Assembly: GCF_003315035.1 (NCBI RefSeq)
Contig: NZ_QNRE01000017.1
Coordinates: forward strand, 97,640 to 161,639
Direction: 5' to 3'
Length of the DNA stretch: 64,000 nt
Source of the DNA: Nocardia puris
GTDB taxonomy: Bacteria > Actinomycetota > Actinomycetes > Mycobacteriales > Mycobacteriaceae
Positions 52,828-62,170 of the stretch are shown in pieces. The position numbers were made by a program, and so were the translations under genes. Within the stretch, counting starts at the first letter, position 1. The number at the start of each line of letters is the position of its first letter. Below the pieces are notes generated by a model. The model had not been told where the DNA came from and did no database searches. It saw nothing but the letters and a program-made list of their open reading frames with translations.

Positions 52828-54659
52828 GGTTCACCTCCCATCAGTTCTCGGTAGCGGGCGTTGTGGCGGAGCAGGTGTTCGTGGGTGCCCTCGGCGGCGA
52901 TGCGCCCGCCGTCCAGCAGCGCCACCCGGTCGGCCAGCGCGGCGGTGGACGGGCGGTGCGCCACCAGCAGCGTGGTCGCGCCCGCGAGTACGGTGCGCAG
53001 CCGTTCCTGCACGCGCTCTTCGGTTTCCACGTCCAGCGCCGAGAGCGGGTCGTCCAGCACGACGACGCGGCGGCGGTCCTCCTCCCCGGCGCGAGTGAGG
53101 ACCGCGCGGGCCAAGGCCAAGCGCTGCCGCTGCCCGCCGGACAGGCTCATGCCCTGTTCGCCGATCCTGGTGTCCAGGCCCCACGGCAGCTCGTCGACGA
53201 AGTCCGTCGCCTGCGCGACGTCGAGCGCGCGGCGCACGTCGTCGTCGGTGGCGCCAGGATCGCCCAGCGCCACGTTCTCGCGGACGCTGGCCGAGAACAG
53301 CACCGGCTCCTCGAACGCCACCGCGACCAGCGAGCGCAGATCCGCCAGCCGCAGCGAGGCGATGTCGACGCCGTCGATCTCGACGGCGCCGCCGGTCACG
53401 TCGTAGAGCCGCGGAATCAGTTCCAGCAGCGCCGATTTGCCGCTGCCGGTCGCGCCGACCAGCGCCACCGTCTCGCCGGGGCGCACCGTCAGGTCCACGC
53501 CGGCGAGCACCTCGCGCCCGGCCGGTTCGCCCTCCGCGGGCGGGAACGCGAAACGCACGTCGCGCAAGGTCAATTCGCCCTCGACGCGCTCGGGCAGCGG
53601 CACCGGATGCTCCGGATCGGTGATGTCGAGCGGAGTGTCGATGATCTCCCAGTACCGGTCGGCGGCGGTGCGCGCGTTATTGAGCTCGGCCAGCAGGAAG
53701 CCGGTCCAGATGATCGGCCACTGCAGGAAGGTCGCGAGCGTGATAGCGGCCACCAGCGTGCCGAGCGTCATCGCGCCGTTCGCCACCGCGTAACCGCCGA
53801 AGCCGAGCGTGAAGACCAGCGCCAGCTGCGGTATGCCCACCATGGACGACCACAGCGTGGCGCTCAGCCGCGCCTTGAGCAGTTCGGTGCCGCGCAACGC
53901 GCGCGACTGCTGGGTGAACCGGTTGCCGAAGAACAGGCCGCGCCCGAACGCCTTGAGCACCCGTACGCCCTGGGTGGATTCCTCGGCCGTGGTGGCCAGA
54001 TCGCCCGCCTGGTCCTGGGACCGCCGCGAGGCCACCTCGTAGCGCTGTACGAACCGGACGCACACGTACGCTGTCGGCAGCGCGGTGGCCGCGAACGCCA
54101 GCCCGATCTGCCAGCTCTGCGCGAACAGCACCGCCACACCGATCGGCAGGATCGACAGGTTGATCACCAGATACGGCCCGGCGAACGAGACGAACCGCCG
54201 CAGGGTGGACATGTCCTCCACCGCGCGCGAGAGCAACTGACCCGACTCCCACGCGTCGTGGCGCCCGATCGACATCGATTGCAGGTGCCGGAAGATCTTG
54301 GCGCGCAAGGTGATCTCGACGGCGGTGGCGGGTTTGGCGACCATCCAGCGCCTGCCCCACACGCCCAGTGCCTCGAGCAGGCCCAGCACGGCGACGAGCA
54401 GCACCGGCAGCACCAGCCCGCCGGCGTCGCGCCGCGCGATCGGTCCGTCGATGATGCGGGCCACCACCAGCGGGATGACGATCGCCGTACTCATGGCGAG
54501 GATGGCGAGCACGGTCGCCCCGATCAGCGGGGCGCGGTGCGGCCGCAGGTACGGCAGGAACCGGCGTAGCGAAGCGAGGCGGCCCGGCCGGGTGGCGGCG
54601 GGCCGCTCGAGTCTGTCGGCCTCCGATTCGGCCGACGGCAGCTCCAGCGTGACGGACAA
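52824..54659 (-). CDS. ABC exporter half-transporter (degenerate-site subunit)
   Basis: 611 aa, six membrane helices and NBD with Walker A GATGSGKS, signature LSGGQRQR (canonical), Walker B VVVLDDPLSALD with Asp for the catalytic Glu, and VAHRPST. The pairing with an LSAGQ/DE partner again gives one active and one degenerate ATP site. The gene starts 140 bases after the acyl-AMP ligase stop on the same strand. Substrate unknown; the context suggests an acyl compound. Confidence 0.87.
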   Translation of the reverse strand: MSVTLELPSAESEADRLERPAATRPGRLASLRRFLPYLRPHRAPLIGATVLAILAMSTAIVIPLVVARIIDGPIARRDAGGLVLPVLLVAVLGLLEALGVWGRRWMVAKPATAVEITLRAKIFRHLQSMSIGRHDAWESGQLLSRAVEDMSTLRRFVSFAGPYLVINLSILPIGVAVLFAQSWQIGLAFAATALPTAYVCVRFVQRYEVASRRSQDQAGDLATTAEESTQGVRVLKAFGRGLFFGNRFTQQSRALRGTELLKARLSATLWSSMVGIPQLALVFTLGFGGYAVANGAMTLGTLVAAITLATFLQWPIIWTGFLLAELNNARTAADRYWEIIDTPLDITDPEHPVPLPERVEGELTLRDVRFAFPPAEGEPAGREVLAGVDLTVRPGETVALVGATGSGKSALLELIPRLYDVTGGAVEIDGVDIASLRLADLRSLVAVAFEEPVLFSASVRENVALGDPGATDDDVRRALDVAQATDFVDELPWGLDTRIGEQGMSLSGGQRQRLALARAVLTRAGEEDRRRVVVLDDPLSALDVETEERVQERLRTVLAGATTLLVAHRPSTAALADRVALLDGGRIAAEGTHEHLLRHNARYRELMGGEP

Positions 54660-54800
54660 AGCTCCCCCTCACGGTTGCGATGGATGGCGGTGTCGTGGAA
54701 AGCGGCGCCCGGTGATGTTCCCACCGGGGTCCGACAATCCAGGGTGGCACCGCACCCAGCTCCAGCCAACCGATTTTTCGCCCCCGCCGAAGGCGTTGGC

Positions 54801-56723
54801 TTACACCCCCGCCCCTTCGGGCTCACGGTCCAACGCGTCCGGGAACGCCTGCTGCCGGTACCCGCCGCGCAGCGTGCCCTCGATATACGCGGTGCGGCAC
54901 GCGCGCCGCGCGATCTTGCCGCTCGACGTGCGCGGGATCGACCCGGCGGGCACCAGCAGCAGGTCGCGCACCGCGACGCCGTGCCGCTGGGCGATGGCCG
55001 CGCGCACGGCGTCGGCGATGGGCTCGGCGTCGAGTTTGGCCGCGCCCGTGGCCCGTTCGGCGACGATGACGAGTTGTTCGGCGGTGTCGTCCGCGTCGCA
55101 GCGCGGCCCACTGTCACCGGGCTGTTCGAACACCTCCACCGGCAGCTGGTTCGCGGGCACCGAGAACGCCGCCACGAAGCCGGGGCGCAACCCGGTGTGC
55201 GCCTCCTGCGCGGAGTACTCGAGGTCCTGCGGGTAGTGGTTGCGGCCGTCGACGATCACCAGGTCCTTCACCCGGCCCGTGATGTACAGCTCACCGTGGT
55301 GGTAGACGCCGAAATCGCCGGAACGCATCCACTTCGCGTCGGCCGGCGTGCCCTCGGCGTGGCTGCGTCCCGGCTGACGGCGGGCCAGCCGGTTGTGGAA
55401 CGTCGCCACCGACTCCTCGGGCCGCCCCCAGTACCCGATGCCCATGTTCTCGCCGTGCAACCAGATCTCGCCGACCTCGCCGTCGGCGCGCTCCTCGCCC
55501 GTCTCCGGATCCACGATCACGGCCCACTGCGACAGCGCCACGTACCCGCACGAGACCTGCGCGATCGCGTTGTCCGTGCCCGGTTCCACCTCGACCATGC
55601 GCCCGGCGTTCAGCTCACCGCGATCCACGTAGACCACCTTGGCCCGGTCCTGCGCCTTGGTCGCCGAGACGAACAGCGTGGCCTCCGCCATGCCGTAGCA
55701 GGGCTTGATCGCGGTCTCGGGCAACCCGTACGGCGCGAAGGCCTCGTTGAACTTCCGCATCGACGAAACCGACACCGGCTCACTGCCGTTGATCAGTCCG
55801 ATCACATTCGACAGGTCCAATTCCTCGCCGGCCTTGGGCAATCCGCGCGCCGCCGCGTGCTCGAACGCGAAATTCGGTGCGGCGGCGAAGGTTCCGGCGC
55901 CGTCGGACACGGCGGCCAGCTCCTTGATCCAGCGGTAGGGCCTGCGCACGAACGCGCTCGGCGACATGATCGTGATGAACCCGCCGCCGATCGTCGGCAG
56001 GATCACGCACAACAGGCCCATATCGTGGAACAGCGGCAGCCAGGTCACACCGCGCGAGTTCTCGGTGACGCCGATCGCGTCGATCATCTGCATCAGGTTG
56101 GTGCCCACGGCGCGGTGTGTGATCTCCACGCCCGCAGGGGTTCTCGTGGAGCCGGAGGTGTATTGGAGGTAGGCGATGCTGTCGAGATCGATGTCGGGAC
56201 GCACCCAGGTGCGGCCCACCTCGTCGGGGATCGCGTCGACCGCGATGATGCGCGGGCGCTCGAGGGCGGGCAGGTGCCGGAAGAACGCCCGCACCCCGGC
56301 CGCCGCCGACGACACGGTGAGGATCGCCGACGGGGTGCAGTCGGTGAGCACGGCGCGCAGGCGGTCGGTGTGGCCCTGCTCCTCGGGATCGAACAGCGGC
56401 ACCGCGATGGTGCCCGCGTAGACCGCCGCGAACAGCGCCACCACGTAGTCCAGGCTCTGCGGGGCCAGAATCGCCACCCGCCGCCCCGGCTCGGTGACCT
56501 GCTGCAACCGGGCCGCCACGGCGCGCAGCCGCACGCTGAACTGGCTCCAGGTCAGTTCGATGTACTCGCCGTCGCGCTCGCGCGAGTAGTCGATGAATCG
56601 GTAGGCGAGACCGTCCGGGTTGGCGGCGGTGTGCTGGTCGACGAAGTCGATCAGGGTCCGCTCGCCCCGGATCCTGATATTGCCGTGCTCGTCGAGATAT
56701 TCGTCGAAGGTCTCGCGGATCAT
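54801..56723 (-). CDS. Long-chain fatty-acyl-AMP ligase (FadD32-like)
   Basis: 640 aa from ATG 56723; the frame is open upstream to 56768. Adenylate-forming enzyme with ATP motif AYLQYTSGSTRTPAGVEITH, LPLFHDMGLLC, CYGMAEATLF, the D in SGDFGVYHHGELYITGRVKD and the C-terminal Lys region SSGKIARRAC. The overall pattern, including YTSGSTRTPAGVEITHRAVG, is that of FadD32, which activates very long acyl chains as acyl-AMP for Pks13 in mycolate synthesis. No pks13 or accD4 follows here, so this is a second FAAL or a rearranged locus. KAS is upstream, ABC pair downstream. Confidence 0.88.
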   Translation of the reverse strand: MIRETFDEYLDEHGNIRIRGERTLIDFVDQHTAANPDGLAYRFIDYSRERDGEYIELTWSQFSVRLRAVAARLQQVTEPGRRVAILAPQSLDYVVALFAAVYAGTIAVPLFDPEEQGHTDRLRAVLTDCTPSAILTVSSAAAGVRAFFRHLPALERPRIIAVDAIPDEVGRTWVRPDIDLDSIAYLQYTSGSTRTPAGVEITHRAVGTNLMQMIDAIGVTENSRGVTWLPLFHDMGLLCVILPTIGGGFITIMSPSAFVRRPYRWIKELAAVSDGAGTFAAAPNFAFEHAAARGLPKAGEELDLSNVIGLINGSEPVSVSSMRKFNEAFAPYGLPETAIKPCYGMAEATLFVSATKAQDRAKVVYVDRGELNAGRMVEVEPGTDNAIAQVSCGYVALSQWAVIVDPETGEERADGEVGEIWLHGENMGIGYWGRPEESVATFHNRLARRQPGRSHAEGTPADAKWMRSGDFGVYHHGELYITGRVKDLVIVDGRNHYPQDLEYSAQEAHTGLRPGFVAAFSVPANQLPVEVFEQPGDSGPRCDADDTAEQLVIVAERATGAAKLDAEPIADAVRAAIAQRHGVAVRDLLLVPAGSIPRTSSGKIARRACRTAYIEGTLRGGYRQQAFPDALDREPEGAGV

Positions 56724-56843
56724 CGCCCTATCCTTTTCCCATGCACGCACGTACCCGTGCGGTGACACCGAACACAGATCGACACCGGAGCGACGGGTAG
56801 GCTAGCAGGTCCCCCGGTCGGAGTCATGCCGTGGACGCATGAC

Positions 56844-58091
56844 TCAGTACCTCCCGAAGGCGATCGCGACGTTGTGACCGCCGAAGCCGAACGAATTGTT
56901 GACCGCGTAGTCGATGCGCCCCTGCCGGCAGCCGCCCTTGACGATGTCCAGGTCCACCTCGGGGTCCTGGTTCTCCAGATTCAAGGTGGGCGGCACGATC
57001 CCGTCGCGCACGCTCAGCACCGTGAGCACCGATTCCAGCGCGCCCACCGCGCCGATCGAATGCCCGAGCGCCGACTTCGGCGCGTACACCGAGGCGTGCG
57101 AACCGACGGCCTTGCCGATCGCGCGCGCCTCGGCGGTGTCGCCGATCGGGGTGGCGGTGGCGTGCGCGTTGATATGGGAGACATCGGTTTTCGACAGACC
57201 CGCGGTTTCGAGCGCGCGCGTCATCGCGCGGGCCGCGCCGGTGCCTTCCGGGTCGGGCGCGACGAGGTGGAAGCCGTCGGAGGTGACGCCCGCGCCGAGC
57301 AGCCTGGCGTGGATGGTGGCGCCGCGCGCCTTCGCGTGCTCCTCCGTCTCGAGCACCATCATGGCGCCGGCCTCACCGAAGACGAAGCCGTCGCGGTCCA
57401 CGTCGAACGGGCGGGAGGCGGCCTTCGGCTCGGCGTTGCGGGTGCTCATGGCGCGCATCATGGTGAACGCGGCGATCGGCACCGCCTGGATGGACCCCTC
57501 CACGCCGCCGGTGACGACCATGTCGGCATCGCCCATCACGATCATCCGCCACGCGTTCGCGATCGCTTCCGAACCCGACGAGCACGCCGACACCGGCGTC
57601 GAAACGCCCGCCCGCGCACCGACTTCCAGCCCCACGCAGGCGGCGGGGCCGTTCGGCATGATCCACTGCACCGACAGCGGCGACACCTTGCGGTAGCCGC
57701 CGTTGTGGAACTTGTCGCGGGCGTCGATGAGCGCTTCCGCACCACCCAGCCCGGTGCCGATGGAGACGCCGAGGCGGTCCTTGTCCACCTCGGGACTGCC
57801 CGCGTTGCGCCATACTTCGCGACCCAGCACCGTCGCCATCTGCTCCACGTAGGCCAGCCTGCGCACCTCGCCGGGCTCCAGGCAGGAGGCGGGGGTGACC
57901 GCGAGGTGGCCGCCGATGCGCACCGGCAGCTCGAACTGGTCGATGAACGAATCGTCGAGCACGTCGATGCCGCTCTCGCCGTTGAGCAGGCCCTTCCAGG
58001 TCGAGTCGACATCGCCGGCGATCGAGGTGGTGGCCGCGACGCTGGTCACCACGACATCCGGGAAGCCACGTTTACCGGACGGAAGCTGCAT
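56844..58091 (-). CDS. Beta-ketoacyl-ACP synthase II (KasA/KasB-like)
   Basis: 415 aa from ATG 58091. Thiolase-fold condensing enzyme with complete Cys-His-His triad: STPVSACSSGSEAIANAW (Cys), INAHATATPIGDTAEARA (His), KSALGHSIGAVGALES (His), plus NNSFGFGGHNVAIAFGRY at the end. It extends acyl-ACP chains; KasA/KasB make the meromycolate chain in mycobacteria. It is 120 bases upstream of the acyl-AMP ligase on the same strand, which suggests a dedicated chain-extension and activation unit. Confidence 0.92.
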   Translation of the reverse strand: MQLPSGKRGFPDVVVTSVAATTSIAGDVDSTWKGLLNGESGIDVLDDSFIDQFELPVRIGGHLAVTPASCLEPGEVRRLAYVEQMATVLGREVWRNAGSPEVDKDRLGVSIGTGLGGAEALIDARDKFHNGGYRKVSPLSVQWIMPNGPAACVGLEVGARAGVSTPVSACSSGSEAIANAWRMIVMGDADMVVTGGVEGSIQAVPIAAFTMMRAMSTRNAEPKAASRPFDVDRDGFVFGEAGAMMVLETEEHAKARGATIHARLLGAGVTSDGFHLVAPDPEGTGAARAMTRALETAGLSKTDVSHINAHATATPIGDTAEARAIGKAVGSHASVYAPKSALGHSIGAVGALESVLTVLSVRDGIVPPTLNLENQDPEVDLDIVKGGCRQGRIDYAVNNSFGFGGHNVAIAFGRY

Positions 58092-58430
58092 CAAGACTCA
58101 CTTTCCTGACGTCACACGAGGGGCGGGACTGCGCATACGACGCATCGGCGTCGCAGGGCCGAGCAGGAAGAGAAGCCGTGGTCGTGAACCGGCCGATAGG
58201 CATTATGTGGGAGACCGGGCCCGCGCGCAGCAAGACACGCGAATCCGCGGTCTGACCTGGGGGTGTCGCCGTCGGCCCCGAACATGTCGGGCCCGGCCGA
58301 CCGCTCGCGCAGGTCAAGTGGGTGGGCTCGGCGGGCTCGGCTGGTCGCCGCGGCAACCCTCGAGTAACGTGCTGGACGGGCGCGGTGCGCGGACTCGGCG
58401 CCCGTCGTGGGATCGCGAGAAGGGACGACT
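58092..58430. other. Intergenic region between ketosynthase and methyltransferase
   Basis: About 340 bases between divergent genes. Promoters of both must lie here, but I see no clear hexamers, RNA or gene. Confidence 0.4.
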
Positions 58431-59579
58431 GTGACGGGCGGGCGAATGGTCGGGCTGTTCGCCGGGATCGGCGGGCTCGAACTCGGGCTCGGCGCGCACG
58501 GCTGGCACACCGATCTGCTCTGCGAAATCGAGCCGGGGGCTCGGGCCGTGCTGGCCGCGCATTTCACCGACGTGCCACTGCACGGTGACATCACCAAGTT
58601 GCGCGCCCTGCCCGCCGGAACCGAACTGGTAGCGGCCGGTTTTCCCTGCCAGGACCTGTCGCAGGCGGGGCGCACCGCGGGGATCACCGGGCAGCGGTCG
58701 GGTCTGGTGGACGAGGTGTTCCGGCTGGTGCGCCGCCAGCGCGGCCCGCGCTGGCTGCTCATCGAAAACGTGCCGTTCATGCTGCAATTGGGGCGCGGTG
58801 CCGCCATGCGCCACATCACCGCCGCGCTGGACGAACTCGGCTACACCTGGGCGTACCGGGTGGTCGACGCGCGCTCGTTCGGTTTGCCACAACGTCGCCA
58901 GCGGGTGCTGATGCTGGCCTCGCGCACCGAGGACCCGCGCCGCGTGTTGTTCGCCGACGACGCGGGCCCGCGCGAAGTCGGCGACGCGGGCAGCGATCCG
59001 TGCGGGTTCTATTGGACCGAAGGCGTGCGCGGGCTCGGGTGGGCGGTGAACGCGGTGCCAACACTCAAGGGCGGGTCGGCGCTCGGTATCGCCAGCCCAC
59101 CAGCGGTGCGCCTGCCCTCGGGTGAGATCGTGACGCCAGGAATCACGGATGGCGAACGGCTGCAAGGGTTTTCTACCGATTGGACCGCGCCCGCCACCAC
59201 CGTCCCCAGCATCAAGCAGGGCCACCGCTGGAAGCTCATCGGCAACGCGGTGAGCGTGCGGATGGCGGACTGGGTGGGCGATCGCCTCACCGATCCGCGC
59301 GACCCGATCCCGCACTCCGAAGAACTGCGCCCCGGCCAGCCCTGGCCCACGGCCGCCTGGGGGCGCGACGGCACCGCCTACCGGGTGCCTGTCTCGACCT
59401 GGCCCGTGCACCAGCCCTACGAGGACCTGAAGAACTTCCTCACCGACTCGCGCCTGCTCTCCGCCCGCGCCACCGCCGGCTTCCTGCGCCGCGCGGGGAG
59501 AGGCAACCTCCGCTTCCCCGAAGGGTTTTTGCTGGATGTGGAGCAGCACCTGGATCGCATGGGCGGCTGGGCGGCATGA
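58431..59579 (+). CDS. dcm: DNA (cytosine-5) methyltransferase
   Basis: 382 aa from GTG 58431 (GAGAAGGG upstream); ATG 58446 is the alternative. Ordered C5-MTase motifs: I VGLFAGIGGLELGLG, IV GFPCQDLSQAG (catalytic Cys), VI LLIENVPFML, VIII FGLPQRRQRVL, IX/X WKLIGNAVSVRMADWV. The target-recognition region between VIII and IX is short to moderate. The last ~90 residues (PIPHSEELRPGQPWP...) are an added C-terminal part. It converts specific cytosines to 5-methylcytosine. Vsr follows, and no restriction endonuclease is seen, so it looks solitary. Confidence 0.9.
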   Translation: MTGGRMVGLFAGIGGLELGLGAHGWHTDLLCEIEPGARAVLAAHFTDVPLHGDITKLRALPAGTELVAAGFPCQDLSQAGRTAGITGQRSGLVDEVFRLVRRQRGPRWLLIENVPFMLQLGRGAAMRHITAALDELGYTWAYRVVDARSFGLPQRRQRVLMLASRTEDPRRVLFADDAGPREVGDAGSDPCGFYWTEGVRGLGWAVNAVPTLKGGSALGIASPPAVRLPSGEIVTPGITDGERLQGFSTDWTAPATTVPSIKQGHRWKLIGNAVSVRMADWVGDRLTDPRDPIPHSEELRPGQPWPTAAWGRDGTAYRVPVSTWPVHQPYEDLKNFLTDSRLLSARATAGFLRRAGRGNLRFPEGFLLDVEQHLDRMGGWAA

Positions 59580-59625
59580 GTGCGCGGGTCCGCGCCGGGC
59601 ACGCTAGGGCCGGAAAGACTCCGGC

Positions 59626-60036
59626 ATGAGCGAACGGCCCCGCACCGACGCCGCGACCAGCGCGCGCATGGCGCGGCAGCGGCGCACGGGCACCGATCCC
59701 GAACTCGCGCTGCGCCGCGAACTGCATCGCCGCGGGTTGCGGTACTTCGTGGACCGCGCGCCATTACGCGGACAGCGCCGCCGGGCCGACGTCGTCTTCC
59801 CGCGCCTGCGGGTCGCGGTCTACGTGGACGGCTGCTTCTGGCACAGCTGCCCCGACCACGCCACCCACCCGAAGAACAACGCCGCATGGTGGGCGGAGAA
59901 GCTGGCGGGCAACGTCGCGCGGGACCGGGCGACCGACGCCGCGCTGCGGGAGGCGGGGTGGACGGTGGTGCGCGTCTGGGAGCACGAGGACCCGGCGGTC
60001 GCCGCCGATCGTGTGCAGGACGCGTTGGGGAAGTAG
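59626..60036 (+). CDS. vsr: Very short patch repair endonuclease
   Basis: 136 aa from ATG 59626. Typical Vsr order: SARMARQRRTGTDPELALRR, ELHRRGLRYFVDRAPL, the Asp-containing RRADVVFPRLRVAVYVDGCFWHSCPDHATHPKNN (metal Asp, FWH and the Cys/His cluster), and RVWEHED at the end. It nicks at T:G mismatches that arise from deaminated 5-methylcytosine, protecting sites methylated by the preceding enzyme. It is 46 bases downstream of dcm, probably one operon. Confidence 0.92.
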   Translation: MSERPRTDAATSARMARQRRTGTDPELALRRELHRRGLRYFVDRAPLRGQRRRADVVFPRLRVAVYVDGCFWHSCPDHATHPKNNAAWWAEKLAGNVARDRATDAALREAGWTVVRVWEHEDPAVAADRVQDALGK

Positions 60037-60054
60037 GGACGCGAGCCGGGCCCT

Positions 60055-60290
60055 GACCGTCGCCGAGCAGCGGATCCATCTGCGAGGCATGGCCTGCGCC
60101 GCGCACCGGGAGCACGCACGCGAATGTGCCCGCCTCCTCTACCGTCGCGACGATCGCCCGTACCGGCTCGGCGGGCTGCGACCCCGTGGGCACGGCCACC
60201 GTGGCGCCCCCGCCGACTCGACCGTGATCACCTTCTGTGCGGGTGCCACTCTCCGGCCGGGCACATTCACAAAGGACTGAGACCGACCTC
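60055..60290 (-). pseudogene. Remnant of a polyketide synthase acyltransferase domain
   Basis: On the minus strand the frame reads PVRAIVATVEEAGTFACVLPVRGAGHASQMDPLLGD, resembling the C-terminal third of Pks13-like acyltransferase domains (V-V-A-G ... VE-A-G-FA-R-LPV-GAGH-QMDPLL). It has no start, an apparent frameshift after ITVESAGAP and is cut off by the vsr stop. The fragment is about 60 codons. If correct, a pks gene was lost here, downstream of FadD32-like and Kas genes. Recognition is by motif and short, so moderate. Confidence 0.4.
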
Positions 60291-60319
60291 ACGGACCCAC
60301 ATGGTCGAGCGCCGTCGAC

Positions 60320-60433
60320 CTACCGGTTGCGGACGCGTACCAGACTGCGGGGCGCGTTGGCAGCCACGTAGCTGGACAGCGCCATGGCGGCGAATATCGC
60401 GAACCCGGCGATCGCTGTCGCGTATCCGATCAT
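60320..60433 (-). CDS. 37-aa single-span membrane protein
   Basis: ATG 60433 with a strong AGGAGG eight bases upstream encodes MIGYATAIAGFAIFAAMALS followed by a basic tail (SLVRVRNR). One helix, 22 residues, positively charged C-terminus. The excellent Shine-Dalgarno and clean composition argue for translation. Function unknown. Confidence 0.55.
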   Translation of the reverse strand: MIGYATAIAGFAIFAAMALSSYVAANAPRSLVRVRNR

Positions 60434-60664
60434 GGGTGGACCTCCTTCGTGAGCTTTCCGACCAGGCTGCCCGCCGGACCTGACAACAAGCTGTGCGTCC
60501 GGTGTCAAACCTGTGCGAACCGCCGGCGCACGGGCGCGGACCTACGCGAATTCAGCGAGCAGGTGTCGCGGCTGGTAAGCGCCTCGGCGGGAGCTGGTGC
60601 GCCCGGCGGCTCTCCGGCAACACGCGTGCGTGATCGGACGGCGCCCGCGGTTCGGCCGGGAACA

Positions 60665-61351
60665 ATGGCGGAGGTGACCGAGAGCCGAGGTGCCGATCGG
60701 GTGCGCGTGGGGTCGTGGCTGATCGCGGCGGCGATCGCGCTCGCCGGGCTCTGCTACTCGTCGTGGGTGCTGGAGTTCGTGCTGCCGATCGATGCCGACC
60801 CGGTGAACTCCTTCCTCAGCGAACTCGACGCCGAGGGCAAGCCGTACCGGGAGGTCTTCGCCACCGGCGACAAGTTCGCCGGGTTCCTGCTGATCCCGGC
60901 GGCCGTCAGCGGACTGTTGCTGTTCCCGCGCCGCAGGCTCAGCACCGTCGGCTGGGTGGCGCTCGGCTGCTTCGGCGCGGCGACCATCGCCGACGCGCTG
61001 CTCCCCCTGCGCGACTGCACCCCCGGCGAGAGCGGATGCGGCGACCCGAGTGACCTGTTCCCCCAACTGCACCAACCCCACGCCCTCACCTCCACCCTCG
61101 CCGTCACCTCCCTCGCGATCGCGGTCTTCGCGTTCAGCCTCGCCGCCTTCCGCTACCACCGCTGGCGCATCCTGCGCGAATTCGGCCTGGTGGCACTGGT
61201 TCTCGGCGCGGCCGCCACCATCTGGATGCTCGTGGCCGACAACCTGCCCGGCGACTACGCCCTCGGCATCGCGCAGCGAATCCAGGTGGGGTCGATGTCG
61301 GTGTGGTTATTGACGCTGGCCGTCGCGGTGGTGCTGGAGGGGAGGCGTTGA
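60665..61351 (+). CDS. DUF998 domain membrane protein
   Basis: 228 aa from ATG 60665, within a longer open frame. Six hydrophobic helices (SWLIAAAIALAGLCYSSWVLEF, FAGFLLIPAAVSGLLLF, WVALGCFGAATIADALLPL, LTSTLAVTSLAIAVFAFSL, GLVALVLGAAATIWMLVAD, MSVWLLTLAVAVVLEG). The DUF998 signature is DPVNSFLSELDAEGKPY and DCTPGESGCGDP...HALTSTLA, with a conserved Cys pair in a loop. A conserved actinobacterial family of unknown function. Confidence 0.85.
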   Translation: MAEVTESRGADRVRVGSWLIAAAIALAGLCYSSWVLEFVLPIDADPVNSFLSELDAEGKPYREVFATGDKFAGFLLIPAAVSGLLLFPRRRLSTVGWVALGCFGAATIADALLPLRDCTPGESGCGDPSDLFPQLHQPHALTSTLAVTSLAIAVFAFSLAAFRYHRWRILREFGLVALVLGAAATIWMLVADNLPGDYALGIAQRIQVGSMSVWLLTLAVAVVLEGRR

Positions 61352-61768
61352 GGGTGCGCGTCGGGCGCCGTCGTACAGGGGACGGGGCGACCGCGCGTCA
61401 GGTATGGGGCCGACCGCGCATTCGACGCGGCGGGGGCGACACGCATTCGACGGTGGCGAGCATTGACGCGGGCCAACCGCGAGTTCGGCGGGGCGAGCAT
61501 TGGGCGGTCGCGCCAAACAACGAGTACCGGTACCAGGCACGGCGGTCAGCGGTCCGGTCCGAAGCACACGGCAGGTCATCGGACCGACCGCCGACAGCGC
61601 GCGATCTGAAGCGCTCGCCAGTCGAGTAGCGGGTGTGGCCGGTCCCAGGCGGAGATGTCGGCCAGTACGTCGCGGGTGGTCGCGGTCGCACTGCCGACGC
61701 GGCGAGGCGCGGCGGAATCGGACGGAATGCGGTGGCCGGATCGGTCGCGGATGATGAATGCTGTCGGC
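61352..61768. other. Intergenic stretch with imperfect short repeats
   Basis: About 410 bases without a supported gene. Short imperfect repeats occur at 61416-61505 (CGCATTCGAC twice, GCGAGCATTG twice). A minus-strand frame from 61770 to 61576 has no ribosome binding site and no family. Confidence 0.4.
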
Positions 61769-62170
61769 ATGGGTGACCGTGTGAACATCTCGTCCGCTTC
61801 GGATTTCGAGGATGTCGTGGGGTATTCGCGGGCGGTGCGGGTGGGCGATTTCGTGGCCGTCAGCGGGACCACGGCGGCCGCGCCCGGCGGTGGTGCGGTC
61901 GGTGGCGACGACATCGGCGAGCAAGCGCGCGAAGCGTTGCGGCGGATCGCGGCCGCACTGCGGGAGGCGGGCGCGGACCTCGGCGACGTGGTGCGCACCC
62001 GGATCTTCGTCACCGATATCGCGCGCTGGCCCGAGGTGGCCGCCGCCCACGCCGAAGTGTTCGGCACGATCCGGCCCGCCGCGTCGATGTACGAGGTCCG
62101 CGCCCTCATCGCGCCCGAGCTGATGGTCGAGATCGAAGCCGATGCGATCGTGAACGGGTCGGCCCCGTAG
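61769..62170 (+). CDS. RidA/YjgF family protein
   Basis: 133 aa from ATG 61769; GTG at 61780 is also plausible. RidA-fold motifs: YSRAVRVGDFVAVSGTTAA, EQAREALRRIAAALREAGADLGDVVRTRIFVTDI, and RPAASMYEVRALIAPELMVEIEADAI. The trimer-interface Arg typical of active imine deaminases (about residue 105, here in RPAAS/MYEVRAL) appears as Arg in a variant context. Deaminates reactive 2-aminoacrylate and related enamines, or is a non-catalytic subgroup. Alone in its transcript. Confidence 0.85.
   Translation: MGDRVNISSASDFEDVVGYSRAVRVGDFVAVSGTTAAAPGGGAVGGDDIGEQAREALRRIAAALREAGADLGDVVRTRIFVTDIARWPEVAAAHAEVFGTIRPAASMYEVRALIAPELMVEIEADAIVNGSAP

Noticed and set aside
61576..61770. 64-codon minus-strand frame divergent from the RidA gene
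   Set aside because: No ribosome binding site and no recognised motif; GC-rich DNA gives many such frames.
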